Shown here: in pieces, positions 50,677-59,755 of the stretch
Numbering within the stretch: the stretch's first letter is position 1
Layout: every line of letters begins with the position of its first letter
DNA from: Adlercreutzia equolifaciens
Lineage (GTDB): Bacteria; Actinomycetota; Coriobacteriia; Coriobacteriales; Eggerthellaceae
Direction of reading: 5' to 3'
Length of the DNA stretch: 64,000 bases
NCBI RefSeq assembly: GCF_029076695.1
Contig: NZ_JARFIK010000001.1
Location: forward strand, 992,001-1,056,000
Notes under the pieces: model-generated
What the model was told of the DNA's origin: nothing
What the model saw: the letters and a program-made list of their open reading frames with translations, nothing else
Database searches by the model: none
Translations under genes and position numbers: made by a program

Positions 50677-52527
50677 ATGAAACGCTACTCTCGTCGTCAG
50701 TTCCTCACCGGTGGTGCCGTTGCTGCTTTGGGCGGAACCATGCTGCTTGCGGGGTGCGCGCCGATGACCGAGAAGGAGGCTGCCGAGAAAAAGAAGGAGC
50801 AGGCAGCAGCTACGGACAAGAATTCCGAAGGCTCGGTAACCGCCATTGGCCAGGGCATGGGCAAGCACGGCAACTTCGATGTCGAAGTTTCCATGAAGGA
50901 CGGCGCCATCGACCGCATTACCGTCTTGGATTCGCGCGAGACGCCGGGCATGGGGGACGTGGCCATGGACAAGATGACCAAGGCCATTATCGACAATCAA
51001 ACTCTCGATGTGGACACCATCAGCGGTGCCACCCTGTCCTCCATGGCGTTTCTGACAGCCGTGGGCAGTGCCCTGGATACGCTGGGCGAAGACACCGAGG
51101 ACTGGAAGCATCGCGAGCCGGCGCAGTGGGTGAACGATGTTGAGCTGCCCGACAAGGCCGATGTGGTGGTCATCGGCGCTGGCGGCGCTGGCTTTGCCGC
51201 GGCTATTACGGCCGCCAACGAGGGCAAGAGCGTCGTGCTGCTGGACAAGATGGGCGTCTATGGCGGCGACACGGCCCTGTCCGGCGGCGAGATGGCCGTT
51301 CCCGGCAATTGGATTCAGGTAACCCAGGGCGTGAAGGACTCGCCCGAGGGCTTGGTAACCGACATGCTGGTCGGTGGCGATAACAAGGGCGATCCGGAGC
51401 TGGTGACCATCATCGCCAACGGCGCCCTGGACTCCGCCAACTGGCTGACCTACGAGGGTGGCATCTCCTGGAAGCACGACCTCATGCAGTTCGGCGGCCA
51501 CAGCATCAAGCGCTCCATCATCCCCATTACCCATTCGGGCTCCGAGATGACCACGAAGCTGACCAACCGCGCCAACGAAATCGAAAACCTGGTGCTCATT
51601 GGCGATATGAAGGCGGAGGAGCTCATCCGCGAGAAGAACGGCGCCGTGACGGGCGTGAAGGTGCTCGATCAGCAAACCGGCGAGGAGAAGACCATCGCCT
51701 GCAACGCCGTGGTGCTGACCACGGGCGGCTTCGGCTCCAACATCGAAATGCGTATGAAGTACAACCCCGAAATGGACGAGAAGATCCTGTCCACCGACTC
51801 GGTGGCGGCCCAGGGCGATGGCATCGTCATGGCCGAGAAGATCGGCGCCGACACCATCGACATGGAATACATCCAAACCTATCCAGTGTGCGACCCTGAA
51901 ACCGGCGCGCTGCTGTACGTGGGCGATGTGCGTTTGGAGAACTACGGCATCTTGGTCAACAAGGAGGGCAAGCGTTTCGTGGAGGAGCTTGAGCGTCGTG
52001 ACGTTATCTCCAACGGTATCAAGGCCCAAACGGACGGCGTCGGCTATCTGCTGTTCGATCAGAAGGCTGCCGACAACACCGGCCTGATCAAGACTCATGC
52101 CGACGAGTACGAGAACAGCGAGTCCCGCGGCGTCATCGTAAAGGCCGACACGCTTGACGAAGTGGCCAAGGCCCAGGGCGTCGATCCTGAGGCGTTGAAG
52201 AAAACCGTCGAGCAGTGGAACGAGTACTGCAAGAAGGGCAGCGATCCGGACTTCCACTATAGCGGCGAAGAAATGAACACCATCGAGGAAGGCCCCTACT
52301 ACCTGATGGCCTGCAAGCCCGCTGTGCACTACACCATGGGCGGTCTGCATATCACCCCCGAGGCCGAGGTGCTCGACAAGGATGGCAAGCCCATTGCGGC
52401 CCTGTACGCCGCCGGCGAGGTGGCCGGCCACAAGATGGGCACGAACCGCTTGGGCTCCTGCTCGATGACCGATATCTACACGTTCGGCCGCATTGCCGGC
52501 AAGAACGCCGCCCATTACAAGGCATAA
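50677..52527 (+). CDS. urdA: FMN/FAD flavoprotein of the fumarate reductase family, urocanate-reductase-like
   Basis: A 616-residue exported enzyme. The leader has both a twin-arginine (YSRRQFL) and a lipobox (LAGC, C27), so it is probably a membrane-tethered lipoprotein. Residues 50-135 are an FMN-binding domain with the attachment motif SGATLSS (116-122). The FAD domain starts at GAGGAG (167-172), and NRLGSCSMTD with the FAD/active-site Arg is near 590. Active-site residues Y402, D417, R440, H551 and R591 match by identity and spacing those I recall for Shewanella UrdA (Tyr373, Asp388, Arg411, His520, Arg560); fumarate reductases have His at the first position. The predicted reaction is urocanate to imidazole propionate. 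The gene symbol is tentative. Confidence 0.7.
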   Translation: MKRYSRRQFLTGGAVAALGGTMLLAGCAPMTEKEAAEKKKEQAAATDKNSEGSVTAIGQGMGKHGNFDVEVSMKDGAIDRITVLDSRETPGMGDVAMDKMTKAIIDNQTLDVDTISGATLSSMAFLTAVGSALDTLGEDTEDWKHREPAQWVNDVELPDKADVVVIGAGGAGFAAAITAANEGKSVVLLDKMGVYGGDTALSGGEMAVPGNWIQVTQGVKDSPEGLVTDMLVGGDNKGDPELVTIIANGALDSANWLTYEGGISWKHDLMQFGGHSIKRSIIPITHSGSEMTTKLTNRANEIENLVLIGDMKAEELIREKNGAVTGVKVLDQQTGEEKTIACNAVVLTTGGFGSNIEMRMKYNPEMDEKILSTDSVAAQGDGIVMAEKIGADTIDMEYIQTYPVCDPETGALLYVGDVRLENYGILVNKEGKRFVEELERRDVISNGIKAQTDGVGYLLFDQKAADNTGLIKTHADEYENSESRGVIVKADTLDEVAKAQGVDPEALKKTVEQWNEYCKKGSDPDFHYSGEEMNTIEEGPYYLMACKPAVHYTMGGLHITPEAEVLDKDGKPIAALYAAGEVAGHKMGTNRLGSCSMTDIYTFGRIAGKNAAHYKA

Positions 52528-52540
52528 TGTCATGAAGGAG

Positions 52541-52571
52541 CGGGCCGGGGGCGTAGCTCCCGGCCCGTTTT
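52541..52571 (+). terminator. Intrinsic terminator after the flavin reductase gene
   Basis: Perfect 9-bp arms CGGGCCGGG and CCCGGCCCG (52541-52549, 52559-52567), followed by TTTTGC. Confidence 0.88.
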
Positions 52572-52593
52572 GCTGTTTCTGGAAGGGAAGATC

Positions 52594-53388
52594 ATGGAAC
52601 CTGCTGTAGCGACTGCGTTAGCCATTGCGCTTATCGTGCCGTTTTTGGGCAACACCGTGGGTGCGTCGCTGGTGCTGTTTTTGCGCCGCGGCATGTCCGA
52701 GCGCTTCACGAAGGCGCTGCTCGGCTTTGCCGCCGGTGTCATGATTGCCGCTAGCGTGTGGAGCCTGATCATTCCTTCGCTGGAGGCCGCCGAAGGCGGT
52801 CCGATTCCTGCCTGGGTTCCCGCTACCGTGGGATTTTTGGGCGGTATGCTTTTGCTGCTGGTCATCGACCACTTTACGCCTCATTTGCACGTGGGCTCCG
52901 ATGAGCCGGAAGGCGCTCCTTCAACGCTTAAGAAGCCCACGATGATGCTCATGGCCCTGGCCATTCACAACCTGCCCGAGGGCATGGCAGTTGGCGTGGT
53001 ACTCGCGGGCTTTTTGGCCGGCGACCCCACCATTACCCTGGCCTCGGTGACGGCGCTGTCCATCGGCATTGCCATTCAGAACGTGCCCGAGGGGGCCATC
53101 GTTTCGCTGCCGCTCACTTCGACGGGTATTTCTCGCGCCCGTGCTTTCGTGATGGGCACGGGCTGCGGTGCCGTTGAACCGGTGGGCGCGGTGCTCATGC
53201 TGGCCATCACGGGTTTGGCTACGCCGCTTCTGCCCTACGTACTGGCCTTCGCCGCCGGTGCCATGATGTACGTGGTGGTGGAAGAGCTCATTCCCCAGAC
53301 GCAGATGGGACACCATACCAACATCGGCACCATCGGCGTGGCCCTGGGCTTCGTGCTCATGATGGTGCTCGACGTGGCGCTAGGGTAG
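52594..53388 (+). CDS. ZIP-family metal transporter
   Basis: A 264-residue protein with eight TM helices. The metal-binding helices 4 and 5 are visible as HNLPEGMAVG and QNVPEGAIV, and helix 7-8 ends with the EELIPQ motif; this is the GufA/ZupT-like branch. It imports zinc or a related divalent cation. I chose the ATG at 52594, preceded by GGAAGGGAAG; a start 24 nt earlier lies inside the terminator region. Confidence 0.9.
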   Translation: MEPAVATALAIALIVPFLGNTVGASLVLFLRRGMSERFTKALLGFAAGVMIAASVWSLIIPSLEAAEGGPIPAWVPATVGFLGGMLLLLVIDHFTPHLHVGSDEPEGAPSTLKKPTMMLMALAIHNLPEGMAVGVVLAGFLAGDPTITLASVTALSIGIAIQNVPEGAIVSLPLTSTGISRARAFVMGTGCGAVEPVGAVLMLAITGLATPLLPYVLAFAAGAMMYVVVEELIPQTQMGHHTNIGTIGVALGFVLMMVLDVALG

Positions 53389-53551
53389 AGCTCTGCCGGT
53401 GGGGCAAATTATCAGGCGGTAAAGCCCCCTCATGGTTCTTGCGGCTGCGGATCGGCGCAGGCCCACTGGCGAATTGACGGCATTCTTATTATGCTCGGTG
53501 GAGTATTATGCGTGCAAAAGCATGCAGAAGAACACAGAGGGGGAGCGGAAG

Positions 53552-55381
53552 ATGAGCCAAGCCGACGAAGTGCTGAAGGAGACCCATGCCGAGGTATCGG
53601 CAAAGCGCGTCTGGTCGCGTTTCATCAGCTATTACGGTCCCTATAAAGCGCTCTTCTTCGGCGATTTGCTGGCGGCGGTGGTGCTGGCCGCCATCGATTT
53701 GGCCTTTCCGCAATTCCTCAACTTCTTTACCAGGGAGTTCTTCCTGGAGAGCCCCTCGGTGATTTTGTCGAGCCTCGGCCTTATTGCGCTGATGTTCGTA
53801 GCGCTGTACCTGCTGCGCACGGGCTGTCAGGTGTTCATCACCTATCAGGGCCACGTGATGGGTGCCTATATGGAGGCGGACATGCGCCGCGATCTGTTCA
53901 GCCAATATCAGCGCCTGTCGTTCAGCTACTACGATCGGCACAATACCGGCGCTATGATGGCGAAGGTAACGTCCGACCTGTTCGATATCTCGGAGCTGGC
54001 TCACCATGGTCCCGAGAACCTGTTTATCTGCACGCTGAAAATCGTCGGATCCTTTGTATTGCTGTTCATGATCAATGGGCCGCTGACGGCCATTATGCTG
54101 GCGGCAACGGTGATCATGGCGGCGCTTTCGTTCTACTTGAATTATCGCCGTCGTACGGTGTTCCGCGAGAATCGCGAGCGCATGGCCGGCATCAACGCCA
54201 CAGTCCAGGACTCGTTGGGCGGCATTCGGGTGGTGAAGTCCTTCGGCGGCGAGGCGGCTGAAGAGGAGAAGTTCCGCGACGCCAACGAGGCGTTCCTGGA
54301 TACGAAGAAGCGCTCCTACCGGTTCATGGGGGCTTTCCACGGTATGAGCTCGCTTTTTATGGGGCTGTTGTACACGGTAACCATTGTGGGCGGCGGCTAC
54401 TTCGTGGCCCAGGGCACCTTGCAAGTAACCGACCTGGCCATATACGCCCTGTACATTGGCATCTTCTTCGCTCCCATCGAGCAGCTTATCAACTTCACCG
54501 AGACGCTTCAGAAAGGCTATGCGGGCTTCCGCCGCTTCATGGAGGTGTTGGAGGAGCATCCCGATGTAGCGAACCGTCCAGGGGCGCGCAGCCTTGCCGA
54601 AGCGGATCCCGGCGAGCGCGGGCATGTGGAATATCACGACGTATTCTTTGCCTACAACCAGGAAGAGCCAGTGCTGCGCGGCCTTTCGCTTGATATTCCC
54701 GCTGGCGCCACAGTGGCGCTGGTGGGCCCATCGGGCGGCGGAAAGACCACTACCTGCTCACTCCTGCCGCGCTTCTACGACGTGGACCGTGGTGCCATCA
54801 CCATCGACGGCGTCGATATTCGCGAGGTGACGGTGGAATCGCTGCGCGAGGCCATCGGCATTGTTCAGCAGGACGTGTACCTGTTCGGCGGCACGGTGCG
54901 CGAAAACATTGCCTACGGTCGGGCCGATGCCACTGATGAGGAAATCGAGCAAGCGGCTCGAGCGGCCAACGCTTACGACTTCATTATGGAGCTTCCCCAG
55001 GGTTTCGATACCCTGGTGGGTGAGCGCGGAGCGCGCTTGTCGGGCGGACAGAAGCAGCGTATCGCCATCGCCCGCGTGTTTCTGCGCAACCCGCATATTC
55101 TGATTCTTGACGAAGCCACCAGCGCCCTGGACAATGAAAGCGAGCACGCGGTGCAGGAGTCTCTGGCCGCCTTGTCTCGCGGCCGGACCACCTTGATTAT
55201 CGCCCATCGCCTGTCCACCATCCGCAACGCTCAGCTGATTGCCGTGGTGGACGAAGGGCGCGTGGTAGAGCTGGGCAGCCACGAAGAACTGCTGGCCGAA
55301 GGCGGTACCTACGCGCGCTATTATCGCATGCAATTCGGGGAGGAAAAGGAGACCGATGATGGAGAGGGGATTAGCCAGTAA
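53552..55381 (+). CDS. ABC exporter, homodimer type
   Basis: A 609-residue protein with six TM helices and a C-terminal ATPase. Walker A is GPSGGGKTT, the signature LSGGQKQR and Walker B ILILDEATSALD with the catalytic Glu, so a functional homodimer is expected. The family is MsbA-like multidrug/lipid exporters. I chose the ATG at 53552 because of GGGGGAG upstream. The C-terminal tail is acidic (EEKETDDGEG). Confidence 0.9.
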   Translation: MSQADEVLKETHAEVSAKRVWSRFISYYGPYKALFFGDLLAAVVLAAIDLAFPQFLNFFTREFFLESPSVILSSLGLIALMFVALYLLRTGCQVFITYQGHVMGAYMEADMRRDLFSQYQRLSFSYYDRHNTGAMMAKVTSDLFDISELAHHGPENLFICTLKIVGSFVLLFMINGPLTAIMLAATVIMAALSFYLNYRRRTVFRENRERMAGINATVQDSLGGIRVVKSFGGEAAEEEKFRDANEAFLDTKKRSYRFMGAFHGMSSLFMGLLYTVTIVGGGYFVAQGTLQVTDLAIYALYIGIFFAPIEQLINFTETLQKGYAGFRRFMEVLEEHPDVANRPGARSLAEADPGERGHVEYHDVFFAYNQEEPVLRGLSLDIPAGATVALVGPSGGGKTTTCSLLPRFYDVDRGAITIDGVDIREVTVESLREAIGIVQQDVYLFGGTVRENIAYGRADATDEEIEQAARAANAYDFIMELPQGFDTLVGERGARLSGGQKQRIAIARVFLRNPHILILDEATSALDNESEHAVQESLAALSRGRTTLIIAHRLSTIRNAQLIAVVDEGRVVELGSHEELLAEGGTYARYYRMQFGEEKETDDGEGISQ

Positions 55382-55595
55382 AAGCCAAGTCTTCTGTCTT
55401 ACCTACGGCGGCTTCAACGGTCATGATGGATCGGGGCACTTAATGTGCGTTGATGCTGGAGCTCGCAGCTATCGCGCGAACACAGCGCTTTTGGTGGCTT
55501 TCGATATTGAAGGGACGCCAGGCTACTACGATGGCGGATTGTTTGCCTTTGTGCTGGGTGTGGCGGCCCAGGATGCTGTGGCCCACTTAGCATAA
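55356..55595 (+). CDS. Doubtful small ORF overlapping the ABC exporter 3' end
   Basis: A 79-codon frame starts 26 nt before the exporter stop, with AAAAGGAG just upstream, and ends at the terminator at 55599-55629. Its third-position GC is clearly lower than in neighbouring genes, and the product (hydrophobic C-terminus, no recognisable domain) is not familiar. The ribosome site may be a by-product of the exporter's acidic tail codons. No other gene is seen in 55382-55684. Confidence 0.25.
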   Translation: MMERGLASKSQVFCLTYGGFNGHDGSGHLMCVDAGARSYRANTALLVAFDIEGTPGYYDGGLFAFVLGVAAQDAVAHLA

Positions 55596-55632
55596 AAAGA
55601 CGGCGATCGGCTCGTGCCGGATCGCCGTCCAA
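55595..55632 (-). terminator. Intrinsic terminator of the second amino-acid permease
   Basis: GACGGCGATC (55599-55608) pairs with GATCGCCGTC (55620-55629), and TTTTT follows on the minus strand. Confidence 0.85.
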
Positions 55633-55684
55633 GAGTTTCTTTCTGGGCAGTCGCTTCCCCCTCCGCGGCTGCCCTCTCTTTTGC

Positions 55685-57217
55685 TTATCCCGTTACGAGC
55701 GGTACCAGGTACAGCAGTGCTACGATGGCGCAGGCCACGGCTACCACGATTTTCCAGATGCGATACTCGCGGTCCATCTTTGCGGCTTCGGCGGCGGCGG
55801 GCACCTCATCGGCGCCCGGGAGCGCCTCGGCTACCGATACCGGGGTTGGCTTGCCGTAGCGGGCCTGGCATACGTAGAACACCACTAGTCCCAGTATGCA
55901 CCATACCGCGCCCACCACCAGAGGCTCCGTGCCCAGCTGACTCATCATGACCGCATAAATGACGATGGAGACGGGCACCCCCACGGCAACTCCCGGCACG
56001 CGGAAGGGGCGCGCAAGGTCGGGCATGCGCCGGCGCAAACCCCAGGCGGCAGCAATGCCAATGATGTAGTAGAACAGATCGGCGAACAGCGAGAGCGATG
56101 CGATGAAATCGAGGGTGCTGGTGGCCACCAACAGGATGGACAGTGCGCCCAAAGTGATAATGGCCACGTAGGGCGTGCGGAAACGCGGGTGTACTTTTGC
56201 GAACGCGCGGGGCATGGCACCATCGCGGGCCATGGTGAACAGGTAGCGCGGCGGCACGGCAATGGAGGCGTTCAGCGTGGAGAAGTCGCCGCCAAAGGCC
56301 ACGCCCAGCGCAAGCAGCAGCAGCGGAAAGCCCAGGATGCCCGCCGACATCATGGCTTCGGCGTAGGGAGCCGACGCATCGGCCAGGGCCGGAATGGCGT
56401 CGATGGGCGTGATCCCCACGAGGAACCATTGGAACGCGCCGTTCACGGCAAAGATGATGAAGGGAGCCAGCTTCAAGGCGCGGGGAATGTTGATGGAGGG
56501 GTAGCGAATCTCCTCGCCCATGCCGCAGCACGTTTCGAAGCCGGCGAAGCACCACCAGATCATGGCCACAGCCGCGATGAATCCGAAGGCGTCCATGGAG
56601 CCCAGGAACTCCGGTGCCGTGACGAAGACAGGCAGGCTCACATTGGGGATCATGGTGAGGAACCAGATGGCGGCCACGCCCCAGAAGAAGAACATAAAGC
56701 CGTTCTGCAGGCGCCCCGTGATCTTCACGCCGGCCACGTTGGTGACGATGAACAGCAGGAGTGCCAGACAGGCCAGAGCCACGTCGGGAATAGGCAGCTC
56801 AACGCCCACGGCTAAGAAGATGGTCTTGAAGTAGTAGGCGAAGGCCAGCGCCTCGCCGCCGGTGACGGCCACGAGCGAGATGATGAAGTTCCAGCCCGCC
56901 AGCATGCCGAAAGGACGACCCAGGCCGAGGCCTGCATACTGATACGTGCCGCCAGCATAGGGGAGCGCCGCGCCCATCTCGCCGTAGAGCAGCGCCGGGT
57001 AGATGGACACGAGCATGGCCACCAGGGTGGCCACGATAACTGACGGTCCCATGATGCCCACAATGTTGCCGCCCGTGGTGAACAGCCCCACACCGATGAC
57101 GGTACCTACGGTGATGGTGATGGCCTCACGCAGGCCGAATTGGCGCTTCAGTATGGGCTGGCCGGCTGCGCCTTGGGCGGCAGCCATTTCGTCGGCGTTT
57201 TCGTAGGGCGCGCTCAT
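55685..57217 (-). CDS. APC-superfamily amino acid permease (second copy)
   Basis: A 510-residue transporter with about twelve TM helices. The first helix carries TVGTVIGVGLFTTG and the helix-3 region the PYAGGTYQYAGLGLG motif typical of APC permeases. CAAGGAG precedes the ATG at 57217. It is only distantly similar to the permease at 41568-43115. The substrate is unknown. The leader contains a long inverted repeat (57247-57283). Confidence 0.88.
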   Translation of the reverse strand: MSAPYENADEMAAAQGAAGQPILKRQFGLREAITITVGTVIGVGLFTTGGNIVGIMGPSVIVATLVAMLVSIYPALLYGEMGAALPYAGGTYQYAGLGLGRPFGMLAGWNFIISLVAVTGGEALAFAYYFKTIFLAVGVELPIPDVALACLALLLFIVTNVAGVKITGRLQNGFMFFFWGVAAIWFLTMIPNVSLPVFVTAPEFLGSMDAFGFIAAVAMIWWCFAGFETCCGMGEEIRYPSINIPRALKLAPFIIFAVNGAFQWFLVGITPIDAIPALADASAPYAEAMMSAGILGFPLLLLALGVAFGGDFSTLNASIAVPPRYLFTMARDGAMPRAFAKVHPRFRTPYVAIITLGALSILLVATSTLDFIASLSLFADLFYYIIGIAAAWGLRRRMPDLARPFRVPGVAVGVPVSIVIYAVMMSQLGTEPLVVGAVWCILGLVVFYVCQARYGKPTPVSVAEALPGADEVPAAAEAAKMDREYRIWKIVVAVACAIVALLYLVPLVTG

Positions 57218-57246
57218 GGGTAGCTCCTTGTCGTTGGGGTTGTGCG

Positions 57247-57283
57247 CGTCTTGCGAGGAGCCTGGGGTGCTGCTCGCAAGACG
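57247..57283. promoter_or_regulatory. Inverted repeat in the permease leader
   Basis: Perfect 11-bp arms CGTCTTGCGAG and CTCGCAAGACG with a 15-nt spacer, between promoter and start codon. No T-tract follows, so it is an operator or an RNA regulatory hairpin. Confidence 0.5.
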
Positions 57284-57311
57284 TGGCACCGATATTGACG
57301 GTGCGTCTGAA

Positions 57312-57340
57312 ACTATAGTGCTCTACTGTACTAAAGTAAA
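57312..57340 (-). promoter_or_regulatory. Promoter of the second permease, TTTACT-N17-TATAGT
   Basis: On the minus strand the -35 TTTACT (57335-57340) and -10 TATAGT (57312-57317) are 17 bp apart and directly follow the terminator of the upstream SDR gene. Confidence 0.6.
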
Positions 57341-57345
57341 GAAGT

Positions 57346-57375
57346 GAAAAAGAAGCCCGCCATAAGCGGCGGGCT
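57346..57375 (-). terminator. Intrinsic terminator of the SDR gene
   Basis: AGCCCGCC (57354-57361) pairs with GGCGGGCT (57368-57375), followed by a T-rich tract on the minus strand. Confidence 0.82.
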
Positions 57376-57402
57376 GGAAGGTCGCGCGGAGCCGATTGGT
57401 CC

Positions 57403-58155
57403 TTACGGGCGGGACAGGCCGTCCACGGGCAGCACGGCGCCGGAGATGTAGTCGGCCATGTCCGAGGCCAGGAACAGGTAGGCGTTCGCGATGTCCTCGG
57501 GCTCGCCCATGCGGCCCAGCGGAATGGACTCGATGAGGGGCTTGATAACGGACTCGGGCAGCGCGTCCACCATGTCGGTGTGGGTGACGCCCGGGGCCAC
57601 GGCGTTCACGCGAATGCGATGACGCGCCAGCTCGCGGGCCAGCGACAGCGTGAGGCCGTTCACGGCGAACTTCGAGGTGGGGTAGGCCGAGCCCGAGGGC
57701 TGGCCGTGCTTGCCCACCATGGAGCTGGTGTTGATGATGGCGCCGCCCTCGCCCTGCTCGATCATGAGACGTGCCGCCGCCTGGCTGCACACGAACACGG
57801 CGATGACGTTCAAGTCCATGACCTTCTCGAACTCTTCCAGCGTGTAGTCCACCAGCGGCGTGCGCGAGCTGATGCCGGCGTTGTTGCACAGCACGTCGAT
57901 GCGGCCGAAACGGGCCACCACGGCGTCAAAGGCTTCCTTGACGGAATCGGGGTCGGTGAGCTTCGGGGCAATGCCCATGACGTTGTCGGCCAGGCCCTCT
58001 TCGGCCAGTTTCGCCAGTGCCTCGTCCACGGTTTCCTGGCGCGAGCCGGCCAGGGCCACCTTGGCGCCGTTCTTCAGGAATTCCTTGGCGATGGTGTAGC
58101 CAATACCGCGCGTGCCGCCGGTAACAACGGCCACTTTACCTTCTACAATGCCCAT
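57403..58155 (-). CDS. Short-chain dehydrogenase/reductase
   Basis: A 250-residue classical SDR: cofactor motif TGGTRGIGYTIAK, NNAGISS, catalytic Ser in NTSSMVG, Tyr and Lys in YPTSK, and the PG loop (VAPGVTHTDM). GAAAGGA precedes the ATG. Family members include 3-oxoacyl-ACP reductases, glucose dehydrogenases and bile-acid hydroxysteroid dehydrogenases; sequence reading does not separate these. It is a single-gene transcript. Confidence 0.88.
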   Translation of the reverse strand: MGIVEGKVAVVTGGTRGIGYTIAKEFLKNGAKVALAGSRQETVDEALAKLAEEGLADNVMGIAPKLTDPDSVKEAFDAVVARFGRIDVLCNNAGISSRTPLVDYTLEEFEKVMDLNVIAVFVCSQAAARLMIEQGEGGAIINTSSMVGKHGQPSGSAYPTSKFAVNGLTLSLARELARHRIRVNAVAPGVTHTDMVDALPESVIKPLIESIPLGRMGEPEDIANAYLFLASDMADYISGAVLPVDGLSRP

Positions 58156-58246
58156 AAGGTCAGTCCTTTCGATTGAAAACTAATTACGCGTCAGTGTAAC
58201 GGAAAATTGCTCGCTCTCTGTTGCTGATCAGTTAAACCTGGAGGTC

Positions 58247-59521
58247 TCACATGGCGAGCAGTATTTCGAGTCGCGGGTACACATCCTCTTCAATGTCGTC
58301 GGTAATATAGGGAGCGTCTTCGAATCCCATTGACTCGAGTTTCGTGCTCTCTTCCCTCAAAGCCGGAAGGGCTTTATCGGCGAATTCTTGAGCCATGGAA
58401 CGGAGAAGGCGCATGTTTACACCTAGCTGTTCGGCTACAATCGAGAAATCGCTTGATGTGACTTCGTTGATATCGAGGTGGTCGCCAAGGGCCATGCCCA
58501 TGTTGCTGGTGAAGCGCGCGAAATACGTGGTGCTTACCAAGTCGTAGGCGGGGGCCAGCTGGAACGATTGCCAATTGGGAGCGTAGAGGATCGAAAGATT
58601 CTTCAGATGGTTGTCGCAGTTGCCGATGAGGTAGTTGTACAGAATGATGCGCGCGAGATTGGCGATGTCCTGGGCGGGTTGGGCAGATCGCTTTCTGAGG
58701 AAGTCGCCAAGGACGGCGATGGTGCTTGGCTCTAGCTGGTGGTATTTGTCCTGTGGTCTTATGCCGAAAGCTTGGGTGATATCCTCTTGGTGTCGGCGAC
58801 GGGGCGTCACCAGGCCGTCCACTGTTTCGGTTGTAGGGGCCAGGCGGTCGTAGCGTTCTACGCATATAACTGGCCTGAGGGGGTCGATCAACTCGGTTCG
58901 GGCTGTTGGAACGCCGCAAGCATGGGCGCAGACCATGGCGAGATGCTCGACGGTCATGAGGTCGCGCAAATCTTCGCGGGCGAATTTCACGATGTAATTC
59001 GAGGGTGCGCCGCCCCGCGGCTGATACCAGCCCTCTTCGAGGGGCGCCTGAGGATCGTGGAACAGTCCGCACTTGCTTTGGGTGCCAGCGAGCGAGAGGC
59101 GGGCCAGCTCAAGTGATTCATCAATCATCTTCGGCTTGCCTGCCATGGCCTTTACCTCTTGGAGCGTAAGGGGCTCATAGGCGCGAGTTGCCTGATAGGC
59201 TTCCGGGTTGATGATGATATCGCCGAGACAGTCAAGGCCGCACATCTGAAGCATGGTGAAGTAATCGGTGGTGAGGATGCCAAGCGACCGGCAGAGGTTT
59301 TCAAGGGCCTCGCCTTCAGGGAGGAGTCCTTTGAAGTAAGGGAGAAGGGCCTCCTCGTCGTAAGGCTTGTCCGTGAGGGGCAGTGAGAGCGAAACGGAAG
59401 CGGCGTCGTCCCGATCAAGGTATTCTTCGCTGTATTGGAAGGTAGCGGCGCCGTTTTTGCGGTTCAAGGCTCCTATAAGGGCGAGCCCTTCGGGGGCGTC
59501 GCGATAAATGGGTAGCTGCAT
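58247..59521 (-). CDS. hipA: HipA-type serine/threonine kinase toxin
   Basis: A 424-residue full-length HipA. The activation loop SLAGTQSK is at 143-150, ATP-binding K179 in YIVKF, the catalytic GNCDNHLKN (D303, N308) and the Mg-binding AYDLVS (D327) are all intact, so kinase activity is expected. HipA proteins phosphorylate aminoacyl-tRNA synthetases such as GltX and cause growth arrest or persistence. It is the second gene of the hipBA operon, 2 nt after the antitoxin stop. Base composition is more AT-rich than the surroundings, consistent with transfer. Confidence 0.93.
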   Translation of the reverse strand: MQLPIYRDAPEGLALIGALNRKNGAATFQYSEEYLDRDDAASVSLSLPLTDKPYDEEALLPYFKGLLPEGEALENLCRSLGILTTDYFTMLQMCGLDCLGDIIINPEAYQATRAYEPLTLQEVKAMAGKPKMIDESLELARLSLAGTQSKCGLFHDPQAPLEEGWYQPRGGAPSNYIVKFAREDLRDLMTVEHLAMVCAHACGVPTARTELIDPLRPVICVERYDRLAPTTETVDGLVTPRRRHQEDITQAFGIRPQDKYHQLEPSTIAVLGDFLRKRSAQPAQDIANLARIILYNYLIGNCDNHLKNLSILYAPNWQSFQLAPAYDLVSTTYFARFTSNMGMALGDHLDINEVTSSDFSIVAEQLGVNMRLLRSMAQEFADKALPALREESTKLESMGFEDAPYITDDIEEDVYPRLEILLAM

Positions 59522-59523
59522 GG

Positions 59524-59742
59524 CTATTCACCTCTGCGTTGGAGGGTGAGGTCGAGGCCAAGGGTATTGATGACGTTGAGGGTTTTTGCCAGCTCGGTGG
59601 TGGGCTTGCCGTTTTCCAAATTCGAGATGAACGAAAGGCTGACGCCGCAGAGATCTGCGAGCATGGTTTGCGTGAGACGTTGCCGTTTTCTCTCTGCGCG
59701 AATGGCGGCGCCGATGGCGCTAACGGTGTTGACGGGGCTCAT
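59524..59742 (-). CDS. hipB: HipB-type HTH antitoxin
   Basis: A 72-residue Xre-family protein with the helix-turn-helix LTQTMLADLCGVSLSFISNL and the downstream ENGKPTTE element typical of HipB. I chose the ATG at 59742, preceded by TTGGAGGAA; a TTG four codons upstream is the alternative. It represses its own operon through the operators at 59756-59851 and binds HipA. Confidence 0.9.
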   Translation of the reverse strand: MSPVNTVSAIGAAIRAERKRQRLTQTMLADLCGVSLSFISNLENGKPTTELAKTLNVINTLGLDLTLQRRGE

Positions 59743-59755
59743 GTCTTCCTCCAAA

